Origin: Membranipora membranacea
Lineage: Eukaryota; Bryozoa; Gymnolaemata; Cheilostomatida; Membraniporidae
Direction: 5' to 3'
DNA: 64,000 nt
Assembly: GCA_914767715.1 (NCBI GenBank)
Contig: OU612071.1
Span: forward strand, 14,442,948-14,506,947
Below the pieces are notes generated by a model that saw only the letters and a program-made list of their open reading frames with translations, was not told the origin of the DNA and did no database searches. Below, one piece after another: positions 20,101-31,000 of this stretch (position 1 is its first letter; every line of letters starts with the position of its first letter). The position numbers and the translations under genes are program-made.

Positions 20101-23100
20101 ATGCTCAGACAGATCAACCACTCGCATAGCATGGGGATCATCATGGTTTAGGTTACTGGCCAAAATCACTTCATCTGTAATAATTTGACAAAATTATAAT
20201 CTCCCATGTCAGAACCACTAACACGCCAAGGATGAGTCAGGTAGGTATGTTTGGTTCAGGGCTACCAATAGCGTACAGGTAGCATACGGTATGGTTGTAA
20301 AAATCTGCACACTTTAGAAACAGTATTGGTTTGGGAGTAAACAGACACCAGCTACCAAATTTAAAAAAGGTATAAAGGATAGCCAATCAGACCCAACACA
20401 TTGGCCATATAAAGTGTACTAGTAACTGTAAATAACCAATCCATATCTGTTGTCATTCCTGCTACTAGATTTCTGAAACTAATACAGCTGCTGTTGTCGC
20501 TGGTGTGAAAAAAATATTTCAATAAGGCTGGGAAATTCTTCTCACAATCAAATTAAGGCACATGTTTGAGAAATGATTAAATTAACTCAAAACAAGGGAC
20601 AGGATCTCCAACCCCTATACTCGATGGCCCTGAATGGTTAGTGGGTGGAAGGAGGTGCAAACGTCAGGTCAGTTAAAGTATTTATATGTAAATGGGAAAG
20701 TATCAATTGATCTCGAATCGGCTCTCACATCCACCTAACAACTGATCAGAAGCAAGCTAGACTTACCGTGCCAAACAACGAAGCTGCTCAGAGTAGAGAA
20801 CAAAGCCTGAGATATGTTACCATCCCGATACAGGGGGTAACCAGACCTTCCAACAAATACCTCCAATTGATTTGGCTTATTCTCTGTGGGTTTAAGGGTA
20901 GGAACTTTGGCTATGCCATAGGCAAAGGCTATCCATAGGTGACCATCATATCTCTGAAAGGAAGTACAGGCAAGTTGAGTATTAATTTTACCTACATAAT
21001 ACGCAAATTGTTGGCTTGGATCCGATTATGGTCAGCTGACTACTAAGGTTTGTTCAGGCCCCGGGTGCCATCAGAACCCTGTATACAATAACGGACCATA
21101 TCTCAAGGCAACCAGTATCTCGGAGCCTATGCTACCAGATGTGGTGTGTGATAAGACCCCTGATTATATCCAACATTTCTTTTAGCCAACAGGCTAAAAT
21201 TTGCTATGACAGTTGTCATAGCAGTAGTCGTGACAGCTGTTGTGACAGTTGTTGTGACAATTGTTGTGACAGTTGTTGTGACAATGAAGATATTACTAAC
21301 CATAAGCCCTGGCTGGGTATTAGGAGATATTCCCATTTTAATATCAGAACTCTTATCTGAATGTAAAGTATAAGCTTTCAGAGTCATCATATCGATGAAC
21401 CGCACAGCCTCCCTGTCCATAACATATAGTTTTTTTGACTGATAGTCGAAGGCCAGTGCTGTCGGGTCTATAAATGAATTCGTCTTGGCATCACCTAGTT
21501 CAAAGTTCAAAAAGTAAATAAAAAGACACATTAGCACTGGGAAAGAGTCATTGTATCAAGCCAGGCCAACGCTGGTATCTGATCAAACACTACCATTGCG
21601 AAAGTAAGAAATTCTATCTTCTTAAACAATTTTTGAATATTTCAAAGAAGATTTTGAAGAAAGATTAGGCATATTCATAAACTCAAAAGGAAAAGGAATA
21701 AGGAATCTGAGAGTGCAGCCTCGTCAAGTTATCTTCAAGCAATTCAGTATTCAACGAGCACAAATTTATCAGGTTTGCAACAGTAGTACTGACAGTACAA
21801 GGCGGAGCTAAAATCTTGTATATTAATTCTGTCATTCCATCTGACTGTACCTGATCGCTATAAGGCATTCGGAGACGCATGTCTCACCCATCTCACTCTG
21901 ATACATACCCCCTTCTGAGAATTCACCAGAGCTCATCCAGTTGACTAAGAAATCATAATTCTGCTCATCATCGTCATGATGATCTCCACTAAGATCTTCT
22001 CGTCGAGGAAAGTCTATACTAGTCTTTAATATCGCACCTGCAACAGGGGAAACGTGTTCATTGGCATTATTTAATACCACACCTAGACAATGCTATGACT
22101 TAATGATACATTATTGTAAACAGTTGCCCCCCCTCCACCGAAACAGCGAGTGACACAGCAGAAAAATATTTTTGTATTCCAATGTTTGGAACAGAAATCA
22201 CACAGACTGACTGGATAGTAATGTAAGGCTACATGCACAAAGAACAATGCCAAATGTGATATCTACCCTAGGTGAGTTTAGTCGTGCTAGTTAGGGGGTG
22301 ACTTGATGTTTTGGTTAGCTGAGTTTGGAGTCTATATAATGAAAAGAGGGTAGCTACCCTTAAATTTGGTTATTTAAAGCGTGTCTGGAATGGCAAATTT
22401 TCTTCCAGTATTACTTCACCCCTCTAGGGTAAATATCAGGCAAATACAGTGTAAGCTGGTTAATTCAGACTTAATGATTCAAAACTCCTGTTAATTCACA
22501 AAACGAAAACTGGTCCCTTCAGCCAGATCTCAATGCATTCTAATGTCACTTGATTCGGACTCTGTAGAATTAGGACAAAACTTTGTGGTCCCCAGAGGTT
22601 TGAATTAAGTGACGCGCACTGTAGGTCATTTAGACTTATTTACTCTTATTTCGAGCCTGTGCGAAATGGCAAACTTTTCTTCCTGCAATACTTAACTCCT
22701 CCAGTGTGAGTATCAGGGTGAGTATCGGGGAAAGTATCAGGGTAAGTATCAGGCAAATGAGTTGTTTACACTTACCCCTATGTTGTTGCAAAGTAAATAC
22801 CACAAGAGTACTGGTCAGAGCGAACCCTCTAAACTTTGTACGTAACTCTTCTCCGCTCACAAAGTTTCGTACCGCGGTATCTCTACAAACCAGAGGCAGT
22901 GAAAAGTGATATTATAGCCAGTCAGGGGAGTCTTTCTATTAGAAAGAGCGACGCTTTACTAAAGCAAATTACCACTTTCGCATCGCTCAAATTTATCACT
23001 CACTTGGTCTTCCAATCAGACAAAATTGCTCCCAAATCACTCACTCAGAATTTATATATTTCCATCAATGAGTGAGCGATTACTGAGCGAGACCCTAGCA

Positions 23101-26100
23101 GCTATCTCTCACTCATAGAGTGAGCGATCAGATTGCGATTTTGTCTGTTTTTAATTGAAAGACCCCTGGTCAATTTTGCCATTTACCGTAATACTTCACC
23201 TATAAGGCGCTTGCCTTATAAGTTAAGGCGCCTATAAGAGAGGAGCATATAGGCGCGGCTATCATTTGAAGCATTTTTATATTTAAATTGGACCATAACC
23301 ATACCCTGAGAGCAAAGCTGAATAGCTCAGTGCATAGAGCTCAGTGTGTAGAGCATATGCCTTGCAACACAGTGCAAAATTTAGTTGTGGGATTGAAACC
23401 CAATGGAGTCAGTTTTTTTTTCAAAGGGGTGCCTTATAGCTGTTTGGTGCATTATAACTGGAGCATTTTTAATTTTTTTCGAGGGACGTGCTTCACTTAT
23501 AAGGCCGGTGCCATATAAGTGAGGTAATAAGGTATGTTCTTGTCACATCATGAAAAACATTAGAAATGATGAATTGTTGCTGAAAATAGAAGTTTTATAC
23601 AAATAATTCATTATCCATTTATATTACCCAACTTTACTCGGTCAGACAGAAATAACTCACTATACATTTTTACTACCCAGAATGCACCATACTCAGTCGG
23701 ACAAAAATAAATAATTATACGGCTACATTAATATTACCCAGAATGCACCATACTCACTCGATTAGATCCGCTTCAAAGCTAAATAAAAATGAGTGCCCAT
23801 CACCACTGAGATGCTCGATAGCCGCGCCGATGTAGTGATCTGGCTTGCCCAGGACAGGCTCCAGGTAAAAGATCTGTTCTACCAGGCTATGCACGCTGGT
23901 AACCTTTGTATAAATATTACCTAACCTGTTCAAACACGTAGATAATGTGTTAGAGACAAATAGTATTAACGTGCAAAAATACCAAACACTGTAAAAGCGC
24001 AAAACTATCAAATATAATTAAATATCAAAATATTAAATTAGCTTTCCTATTTTCGTTGTTTTCATCTGCATATCTTGTTGGAATAGCTGCTATTTGATAC
24101 TGTCAGAATCACATCAGGGGAGCAAATATTAAGTACAGTTGGCAGTTAGCTCGCATCAAGATCGGCAAAATGAGTTTGAAGTTCGCTCAGGGTATTTCCA
24201 ACCTCAAAACAAATGGTTCTGAAAAATACTCCCAACCAAAATATGAAAAAGTGCTGGAAAAAAAACCCACTTGTGCCATGGTATAACTGAATAAAAAAAA
24301 CTTACTATGAAATCTAGTTAATATTTTGATAACCAGGATTTCAATGAAACACTCAATGAAGTCATCATTAATGTAATATTTTCTTGGCACCAATCCCATC
24401 CAGCAGGAGGTTTTAGACAGGCCATTTCTCAGCAGTGGTTACAGAAAAAAATTGGTACAATTGTTATGATTTTATGGATCAAGTCTGATACAATGTGCCC
24501 GCATTCCATTTGTTCCCATTCTACTGGTTAAACATGGAAGCTGCAAGGTCGGCAAACCCAAATTCCTGCAAATTGTATCATGCTTCGATCCAATGATCAT
24601 TTATGGGCTAGCCTCATAGACATCGATAAATAGATGCCTAATCAGTTTTTGAGGTTTTCCTTATTACTGGTTGACCAAAATCAGTGGTAGGGATTTATAG
24701 CTTGTTATCTTGCTGAATTTAAATGTCTGGAAAAAGACTGTTACTCCCAGATAGTAGGCAGGATACATGGGTTAGTTTTTCAGCTAGCCCATTAAGTTCA
24801 TTCTTGAAAAAATCCCTACCAACCTACTCACTACCACTCCATTCACGAACAGTGGAACGACTCCCAAAAGTGGCTTAGGTTTCTATTGGCCCTTTTTCTA
24901 TGGCTAGCCTAGACTAGGTTTGGTTCATTTGCCTTTTTCCCCTCAACTGGTCACGGAACCAGTGGAGGTAGCAACTGGAATGCAGGCAAAATGGTTCAAA
25001 CTTGATCTAGGGCTAGCCAAACTAACCATGTAGCTCTGATCGACAGAGCATGAATGAATGGGTATAGTTGAGAGTATGTGACTCACCGATGCGCTGTGAT
25101 ACTCTGCCCGGCGCTGTATTCACTCTGCTGTGCCGCTGTTTCTGATTGGTCACAAAGAGCATAGTTAATCAGCTGACACTAACAGACAGATGAAGAAGAT
25201 ATTAAGATAAGATTGACAATATCTCTTATTGACAATAAAATGCACAATAGAATCAAGCGGCCGTGGCGAATAATAATGGACTAAATACGGCAAATCAAGA
25301 TTATTAAACCAATTAAATTCATTTAGTAAACCGTAATATCCATCAATCAATGACAGTAAAACTTGATTTCCCAACTAATTATTATTTCTGAACATTCTAT
25401 ATATATATATTTTTCTTTTCTTTTTTGTTTTTTGTTTATGAGGTCAAAAAGTTGTTATTTTCGTTTCGCTGCTGTTCATCGTGTTCCGAAATGACAGCAT
25501 CAGGATGTAGGTGAAGAATGATTCACTTTGCCAGCATTCGGAGTTGCCCCCTTCAAGGCGCCTGCTCACCAGTAGAACGGAAACAAATCAGCATACAGGC
25601 AATTTGGATTAAACTTTATCTTATCAAATGCTGCTTAGAAGTTTGACAATGGTGGCCTACTAATAACACCATCCGTTGTCATGTCAGCCTAGGATCGAGT
25701 AAGGCATAGCAGAGAGAGACTTGTGTGGTAGTGGCAGCAACGGCCAATTTGAATAATATACTGAGGGTTCCATTTATTACATTTAAATTATTTCAGTGCC
25801 CGCAGGCATTGTGTTTAGCGCTGATCAGCCTACTCCAACAAACCACTGGGAGGATCTTCTATGCACCAATTGTTTTCAGTTTGCTGGTGTATATTAGCAT
25901 TCAACTATGCTGGGCTAGTTTAAGCGCTCCAACTGTTCGGGGATAGCTGGTTGTAGCTTTTTACTATCAACCACTTTGAAAGTGGTTGATGATGAAAGTG
26001 TTTGAATGATGAAATGGTCCTACCAGCTATCCTGCTACAGTAGGAGCTCAAAAACTAACCTTGGATTTAAGTAGTCATAGTTTAATTAGAACTCACCATG

Positions 26101-26129
26101 CTGAGCAACACAGCAATAAGATTTTTCAT
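14155..26129 (-). CDS. Type I membrane protein with beta-propeller-like ectodomain and Lys-rich tail (15 exons, complete)
   Basis: Exons: 26129-26097, 25172-25087, 23925-23758, 22882-22776, 22037-21888, 21494-21301, 20953-20767, 20174-20018, 19095-18997, 18917-18802, 18236-18128, 17562-17540, 16378-16263, 15916-15817, 14402-14155 (stop TAA). All 14 intron phases agree and the total is 1893 nt, 630 aa. Signal peptide MKNLIAVLLSMLINYALC. The ectodomain (about 20-432) has propeller-blade-like strands such as PTALAFDYQSKKLYVMD, DGHLWIAFAYG, VILASNL and PIMLLVLDKD. They resemble NHL/YWTD blades, but I cannot name the family. One TM segment (GLRVAVLSTLGMGICVMLARF, about 439-459) comes before a tail of about 170 residues with KEKKEKKSKKEKEKD. 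The ninth exon is open in two frames; I chose the one that agrees in phase with both neighbours. Confidence 0.83.
14453..14590. mobile_element. MITE, TTGGCTCTGAT family (copy 4), exact 9-bp target-site duplication
   Basis: Begins tagcagatgaggtggctctg and ends gcaaacgcattggcta. The 9-bp atgtaacag flanks both sides (14444-14452, 14591-14599). A second related element starts directly after it at 14600 (tagccaataagttggctctg). Both lie in the last intron of the propeller membrane-protein gene. Confidence 0.75.
15247..15364 (-). mobile_element. 5'-truncated LINE copy (3' UTR only)
   Basis: Matches the 3' end of the LINE at 9481-9640 with few changes: cacttttattggcagtctat, cggaatgttttccgaatagt, then a purine run and gataagttaaaatg. 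It ends in a short A tail (T run 15247-15253). In an intron of the propeller membrane-protein gene, same strand as the full copy. Confidence 0.85.
15423..15630. mobile_element. MITE, TTGGCTCTGAT family (copy 5)
   Basis: Contains ttggctctggttggttgatc and gagccaatgtcaggttgg on the left and tgacctggcattcgcttt and accagctaatagccatcacc on the right, the same layout as the other copies. Confidence 0.55.
16129..16216. repeat. Near-perfect 39-bp inverted repeat (hairpin)
   Basis: Left arm 16129-16167 and right arm 16178-16216 differ at one base; the loop is about 10 nt. It ends 47 bp beyond the donor side of the exon at 16263-16378, in the intron of the propeller gene. Confidence 0.85.
16773..17050 (+). 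mobile_element. tRNA-derived SINE
   Basis: The 5' part has a pol III A-box-like segment (tagcctactggttagcag) and a canonical B box (ggttcgattcc) about 35 bp later. A tRNA-unrelated body of about 200 bp follows, ending in an AT-rich repeat tail (cattattattatc). It lies in an intron of the propeller membrane-protein gene. Confidence 0.7.
17540..17562 (-). other. 23-nt microexon of the propeller membrane-protein gene
   Basis: Lies between ttctattacag and gtaaga. It joins the TM exon (ends in phase 2) to the next exon (needs phase 1). Without it, the downstream frame meets a stop four codons in. It encodes QRKKMIR just after the membrane segment, a basic stop-transfer anchor. Confidence 0.8.
17705..18090 (+). 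repeat. Minisatellite based on CCAATCAACTAC
   Basis: About 390 bp of degenerate 12-16 bp units (aaccaatcaactaccc), breaking into aatcaatc tetramers at the end. It sits between the microexon and the TM exon of the propeller membrane-protein gene. Confidence 0.9.
18646..18697. mobile_element. 52-bp hairpin MITE (TAGTCTAAGTGCTCAGAC family, short form)
   Basis: Perfect inverted arms tctaagtgctcagactccaa meeting at ggcgcc. The flanks ggttcaaat (left) and ggtctaaat (right) look like a decayed 9-bp duplication. A longer relative is at 34122-34223. Confidence 0.7.
19135..19345. mobile_element. MITE with ACTGATCAC / GTCAGTGTGG ends (copy 1)
   Basis: Contains gtatatctctgattgat on the left and atcagagatatacatg on the right, ending gatgtcagtgtggcag. 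A shorter relative is at 47453-47562. Confidence 0.55.
21205..21290 (+). repeat. GTTGTGACA minisatellite
   Basis: About nine units of a 9-bp repeat (gttgtgaca, gtcgtgaca). It starts about 10 bp from exon 21301-21494, inside the flanking intron. Confidence 0.85.
22940..23165. mobile_element. MITE with GAGTGAGCGAT palindromes (copy 1)
   Basis: Shares tatcactcacttggtctt, cattgagtgagcgat-type motifs and gtttttaattgaaaga with 35098-35262. Several inverted ctcact/agtgag motifs. Confidence 0.5.
24895..25025. mobile_element. MITE, TAGATCAAGTTTGGTCC inverted-repeat family
   Basis: Left aggtttggttcatttgcc, right ggcaaaatggttcaaacttg, with gcaactggaatgcaggc inside. Related copies at 25520-25620, 42457-42573, 48130-48220 and, repeated within the 51.7-52.5 kb array. 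Confidence 0.55.
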
Positions 26130-28019
26130 GTATATTCGTGGGGTCGAGCATTGAAAATGATAATTTATCTCTCATCTAGCTATCAAAAAGCAGACACTAA
26201 GTGAAGGTTTGCTTTGATTCAATCATTCAACTTTCAAGTTGTGAGTTTGTTGCCCACAACTCTTACTAACTAACTCTATCTAACTAACTGATAAAATAGA
26301 ATCAACAATAGTAAATACCTTGCTCTAACAATGAGGGGAACGCAACTCATAACTTTAGTCAAACTGAGAAGCACAATATTTTCATCACCATGCTAGGTGC
26401 ATGGTTAACCGCCATCCGAAATGCAATAAATAAGCTGTGTATCTCGGATTGTAAGAGTCAATTTGAATGAGCGCCTAAAATGTGCCTTCTGGGGGTTCAG
26501 GCAGGAGGCAAAAATTTAGGAGGCTCCAACTGGTGCCTTCACTCTGCTATATAATTTGACATCTACTCATCACACTTAATTATATCAAGTGATACTCCGA
26601 CTGCATAAATAATTGACAATTTGATAATTGATAAATTATACCCCAACTACCAAATATTTACATGCTATAGTACCATAGTGCCCAACCTAGGGCTCATAAG
26701 CCCAAATGGCTCACTATAAAATATGTGTGGCTCATTTCCTTTTTTCACAATTTCGCGCGTTAAACTGCGCGAAACTGAAATGTGAGTCATCATCACTAGT
26801 ACATTGTTTGCATATAGTACCTCTATTTTACACTCTACATCTCTACCTATCGGTACAGACTTTGTTTAAATGTTCTGCTCATTTTTTGGAGTTGTTAGGC
26901 ATCGCATATGGTGTATCATTCAACAACTAGCAACTGGCAATGAACTTTTCTATTAAGTTGGACAGAGAAATATTTTGTATTATGATTTCTGGTTAATCAT
27001 CATCATTCTCTAATTTCAACTGTTGATTTGGTCACAAGTATTAGTCAGATGTCTCGATTCTGCGTATAAAACCACAAATTCCCGCACCCTTCCCGTGGGC
27101 CTTTCCGTGCAGGGCTCTTTTCTCATTTTACATTGGCTCATTACAATAAAAGGGTTGGCAATGTTGGCAGTGTTCTACTATAGTATAGTAGAACACTGCC
27201 AGGTGCATGTGCATGATTGAGAGGAGGGCTGACCAATAGTCAGTGTAATCTTTTCCTTAACAGTAGCTGACATGTAGTTCCAAATAATCTAGCAAAAAAC
27301 AGATCTATGTTTACCCCTTAATAAGGGGGAGTCAGAAGTTGCACAAAATTGCATGACCCCATATTTAAGTCACAATGACATGCAAAAAAGTCCATCTTTT
27401 CTCACTAAAATGCTGCAACTTATAGACTTACAACTATTGATTAGGAGTTGTCTTTCTAGATTTCGAGAGGGGATCACTTCCAAATTATGTATGCGCATTC
27501 AAGACTAGTTAATCGTTTACTTTATTGTCTACAAAAGCGTAGTGAGCTTTGTACAATAATTCTCATTTTAACAACCAGGCCAAACTTAAGATCCACCATA
27601 TTTGATTTGCATACTGAAAATTGCAATTGGTAGAGATTTCTCATGTTTGCAATTAACTTATGTAACCAAGAAGGAGAGCAAGTTAAAATTAAATCAATTA
27701 TGAAGTGACCAAATATAATGAAAATCTTCATTATTCTTGTGTGAGCAGTATATTGAATTTCTATACACATAGCTGGCATAGTCAGAATTCTAGTCACATC
27801 CTCTTTTGCAATCCTAGAATATACAATATTCTGTCGGAGATTCATCACTGGGATAAGAATCTGATTACCTTTATCTAGTAGCATATAAGAAATAATAACT
27901 TTATGCCTCAAGCACGGTTACACTTATCATACATATATACGTGCTGAATGAATCCCAGTAGGCGGAAGACTAGGAAATTCTCAACATATAACGTCACTAG
28001 ATTAAGCAATACTGTGATT
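26130..28019. other. Intergenic stretch between WDR46 and the propeller membrane-protein gene
   Basis: Both flanking genes are on the minus strand. A minus-strand AATAAA at 27521-27526 could end WDR46. A perfect 35-bp palindrome (ggcagtgttctactata and its inverse) lies at 27166-27200. No splice-supported exon was found. Confidence 0.5.
27166..27200. repeat. Perfect 35-bp palindrome
   Basis: Arms of 17 bp (ggcagtgttctactata) around one central base. Confidence 0.9.
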
Positions 28020-31000
28020 TTATCCACCAAACTTGAAGCGAGCCATGGGATCGTAAGCTTTGTCCTTGTCCGTTTCGTGTTTCTCAGTTCTCTTGATCTT
28101 GTCCTCAGCCAGTTTCTTACGTAATTCCTGCGAAAGAAATAACAAAGGATGATGAAAAAGACAATCACAAGTGAAAGTGAGATGAGCACAGGTAACATGA
28201 TTTGTTTGTTGTTCAGTAATCCAGTTGAAATGAATATTGGCATCGTCAAAAAACGTAATTCCCAACATAACCAAAGTTTAGAATTCTCATGTACGCTATC
28301 CTCATCAAAGCTTTGGTAGAAATCCATCATTAATGCCCGATCACATTCGCATTTTCCCAAAAAAATGCATTGTGTAATCATGCTTAAAAACCCCATCCAA
28401 GTATTAGTTTTGCCAAAACTTTGCCCGGTTTGGTCTAGTGGCAGCGTCCGACTATTGCCAATCCCCCAAAAAAAGCTTATCGGGGATGAAAGTGGGTTGA
28501 TAATGCCAAGATACTACCAGGAACATGGACTTAGAGAACATGCATTGCCATCAGGGGAGATAAACACTATTCTGTAACACTTACCCATCTACGTTTACTC
28601 TCCATAATAGATTTACTAGGTATGTAGTGATATTTGAGCCATCTCTTAGGTATACGATGCTTCTCCTCCATGATGGCGTTATCATCCTTAGGCTTCTGCA
28701 TCGAGTCTATAAGAGGAAAGCAAAAGATCAGTAAATCAGCTACTGACCTCTTATGAACTGAATGATTTGCGACTAAACTTTGTCGTGATATTCTATTGAT
28801 AAGCTGATATGTTGGCTCTGATTAGTTGTTTGTTGGGAAAGACAGCCAATAAGATTAGAGCCAACATGTTGGCTATAATCTGATGAGCCCTATTTTCAGC
28901 ACAATGTTAGCTCTTCAGACAAATCTACTGTATATACCTTTTAATTTGACTGGATTCACACTTGTTCAATGATAAAAAAACCGTGTAGTTTCAATCCAGG
29001 TGGAGTGTACCAAATAAGATTCTGGGACACCGTATCAAAAGAGCCAACTTAAATTTAGATTTTTATATTCACTCTTGATGAGATTAAGAAATATTATTCA
29101 AACAATACAGAGAGACCAGAGCAGTATATAGTTTGGCAGGTGATTTTGCAATATTTGTTACACTAAAAATTTTTTTATAGAAATTCAAGGTATATTAATG
29201 TGTAGTATTAGAAGTTGTCCCCTTGCTCCGCCATGATGCAATCTGTTGGACTGTTCAAGCCAACTAAGCTGCGACCTTGCTGTTTAGTAAGAAACAGAAG
29301 ATTGGGCTGCCCCTAAAGAGGGACACAAGGTGCCCTAAATCCTCATACTTAAAATTTGATACATCCTAGAAAACTAGAATGCATCCTAGATATGAGGCCA
29401 TAGAAGACCTCCTAATCGTGGGTGTGCAGCGAGCTGCCAAAACTGAACTGGCACTTATCAGCCAGTGGCAGTGACACTTTGATCTTAGCCAATGGGCCGA
29501 GAAGCAGTGACATTCAAAAGTATACACACTGGGAAAACATTAGGTGACATTATCAAGTCAGCCACTTACCTTGAGTTAGTGTAATGAGGTCATGTGGAAT
29601 CTTATCCAGTAGCTGTTTAACTTCATGAGCTCTCCTCTGTTTTTTAGTCTGATATGGATTAGCCTCCAGTGTATCAAAGTTAGCCTCACCGGAACCTGAC
29701 AACAACAATGGGGGAGATAATTACTAAACTGTGTGTCAAATTAACAAGGGAGACAATCACTAATTGTAGGGGACATGACTGTTACAACTTCACAAGGGGA
29801 CTATCACAAACTGTGTGAAAGAGGAAAAGTTACAAGTTTGTAGTAGTGAGGTGTCGGTTGTCTGTCCAGATATTTTACAGTGAAATTAATTCAGCCACTA
29901 GAATACTGGTATATGCAATAAATATCGCTTCTTAGTCTTAGTCACTGTCCCACATGCTTTCATGGATACTAGGGACAGGGTGGGAGGATTATATTTCCTA
30001 GCTATCTTATTGATGGTTGTATGAAAACAGCTGCATGACACCATGCAGCAGTTTTTATGGACTGCCTGCAACATTCGTTGAAACAGAAAAAAAAACCTCA
30101 TTTTTACACACCTGGAATAAGCAGACTCTCAAAGCCTCCCGCAGACCCGACACCGAGTACGTCCTCAAAAGGGCAGAATCTGACAGCTTGTACACTACCC
30201 TGCGCTGTGTGCGACATGTACGCAGAAGTTGGGGCGGTCACACATGTGTCCTACAATTCGATAGGAAACGTGTTAAAATTAATAATAAGGTAGGCAAAAA
30301 AAGTAAATGGGGTATGTTTGTTGAGGAGTATCCCACAATGCATTTTTCTCAATATCCCAAAAATCAGAGACTAGAGAGAGAGGTAAGAAGTTGCATTGTT
30401 GGAATGTAGATGACATGCTCATTTCAATCATCTGGAATCATCAACAGCTTGAAATCATTACAAAACAAAATATGTATTTAGTCAGTAAGAAACGCCCTAG
30501 GAAAGATAAAGAGCAGAAAACCTTTACCCACACTGGCAAGATTTAGTTGGGTGCAATAAATACCAAGTCCAGCTGAGACACTAAATTTCAAAGGTGAGCC
30601 TTCAGTCCACCCACCTTATACACATAGGCCATGTTACCCATGGAGGCAGCGAGTAAGTCTGTACTGGAGAAATGAAGACTGCTAGCACCGGCCGGTACTT
30701 GGAACTCACTCACAGGCCTATAGTAGTTACGTAAGTCCCAAATTTTTATCTTTCTGTCCATACTAGAGGTGGCCATATATCTGCATATATGAATAATCTA
30801 ACTACAATATGTCTACAATCTGCTTACTAACAAGAGCTCCGCTCAAAACAGTTAACCAAATGAGTAAATATATGTGCCAGTCAATTTACTGGCTCAATAA
30901 TTAACAACATTGCATCATAGTCCAAACAATAACGCTGCAAATCAAGTTATCATACCCGTATATATGTATAAATAGAGAATGAAGGGAGATATTAAAGACT

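Noticed and set aside
23758-25090. Alternative start of the propeller gene at an ATG at 25163 (MLFVTNQ...)
   Set aside because: It gives no signal peptide. The reading with exon 26129-26097 supplies a signal peptide and consistent phases through acceptors 25172 and 23925.
27908-28396. Minus-strand 162-codon frame with hydrophobic stretch
   Set aside because: It overlaps the last WDR46 exon in a different frame; the hydrophobic part is intron, and no other evidence supports it.
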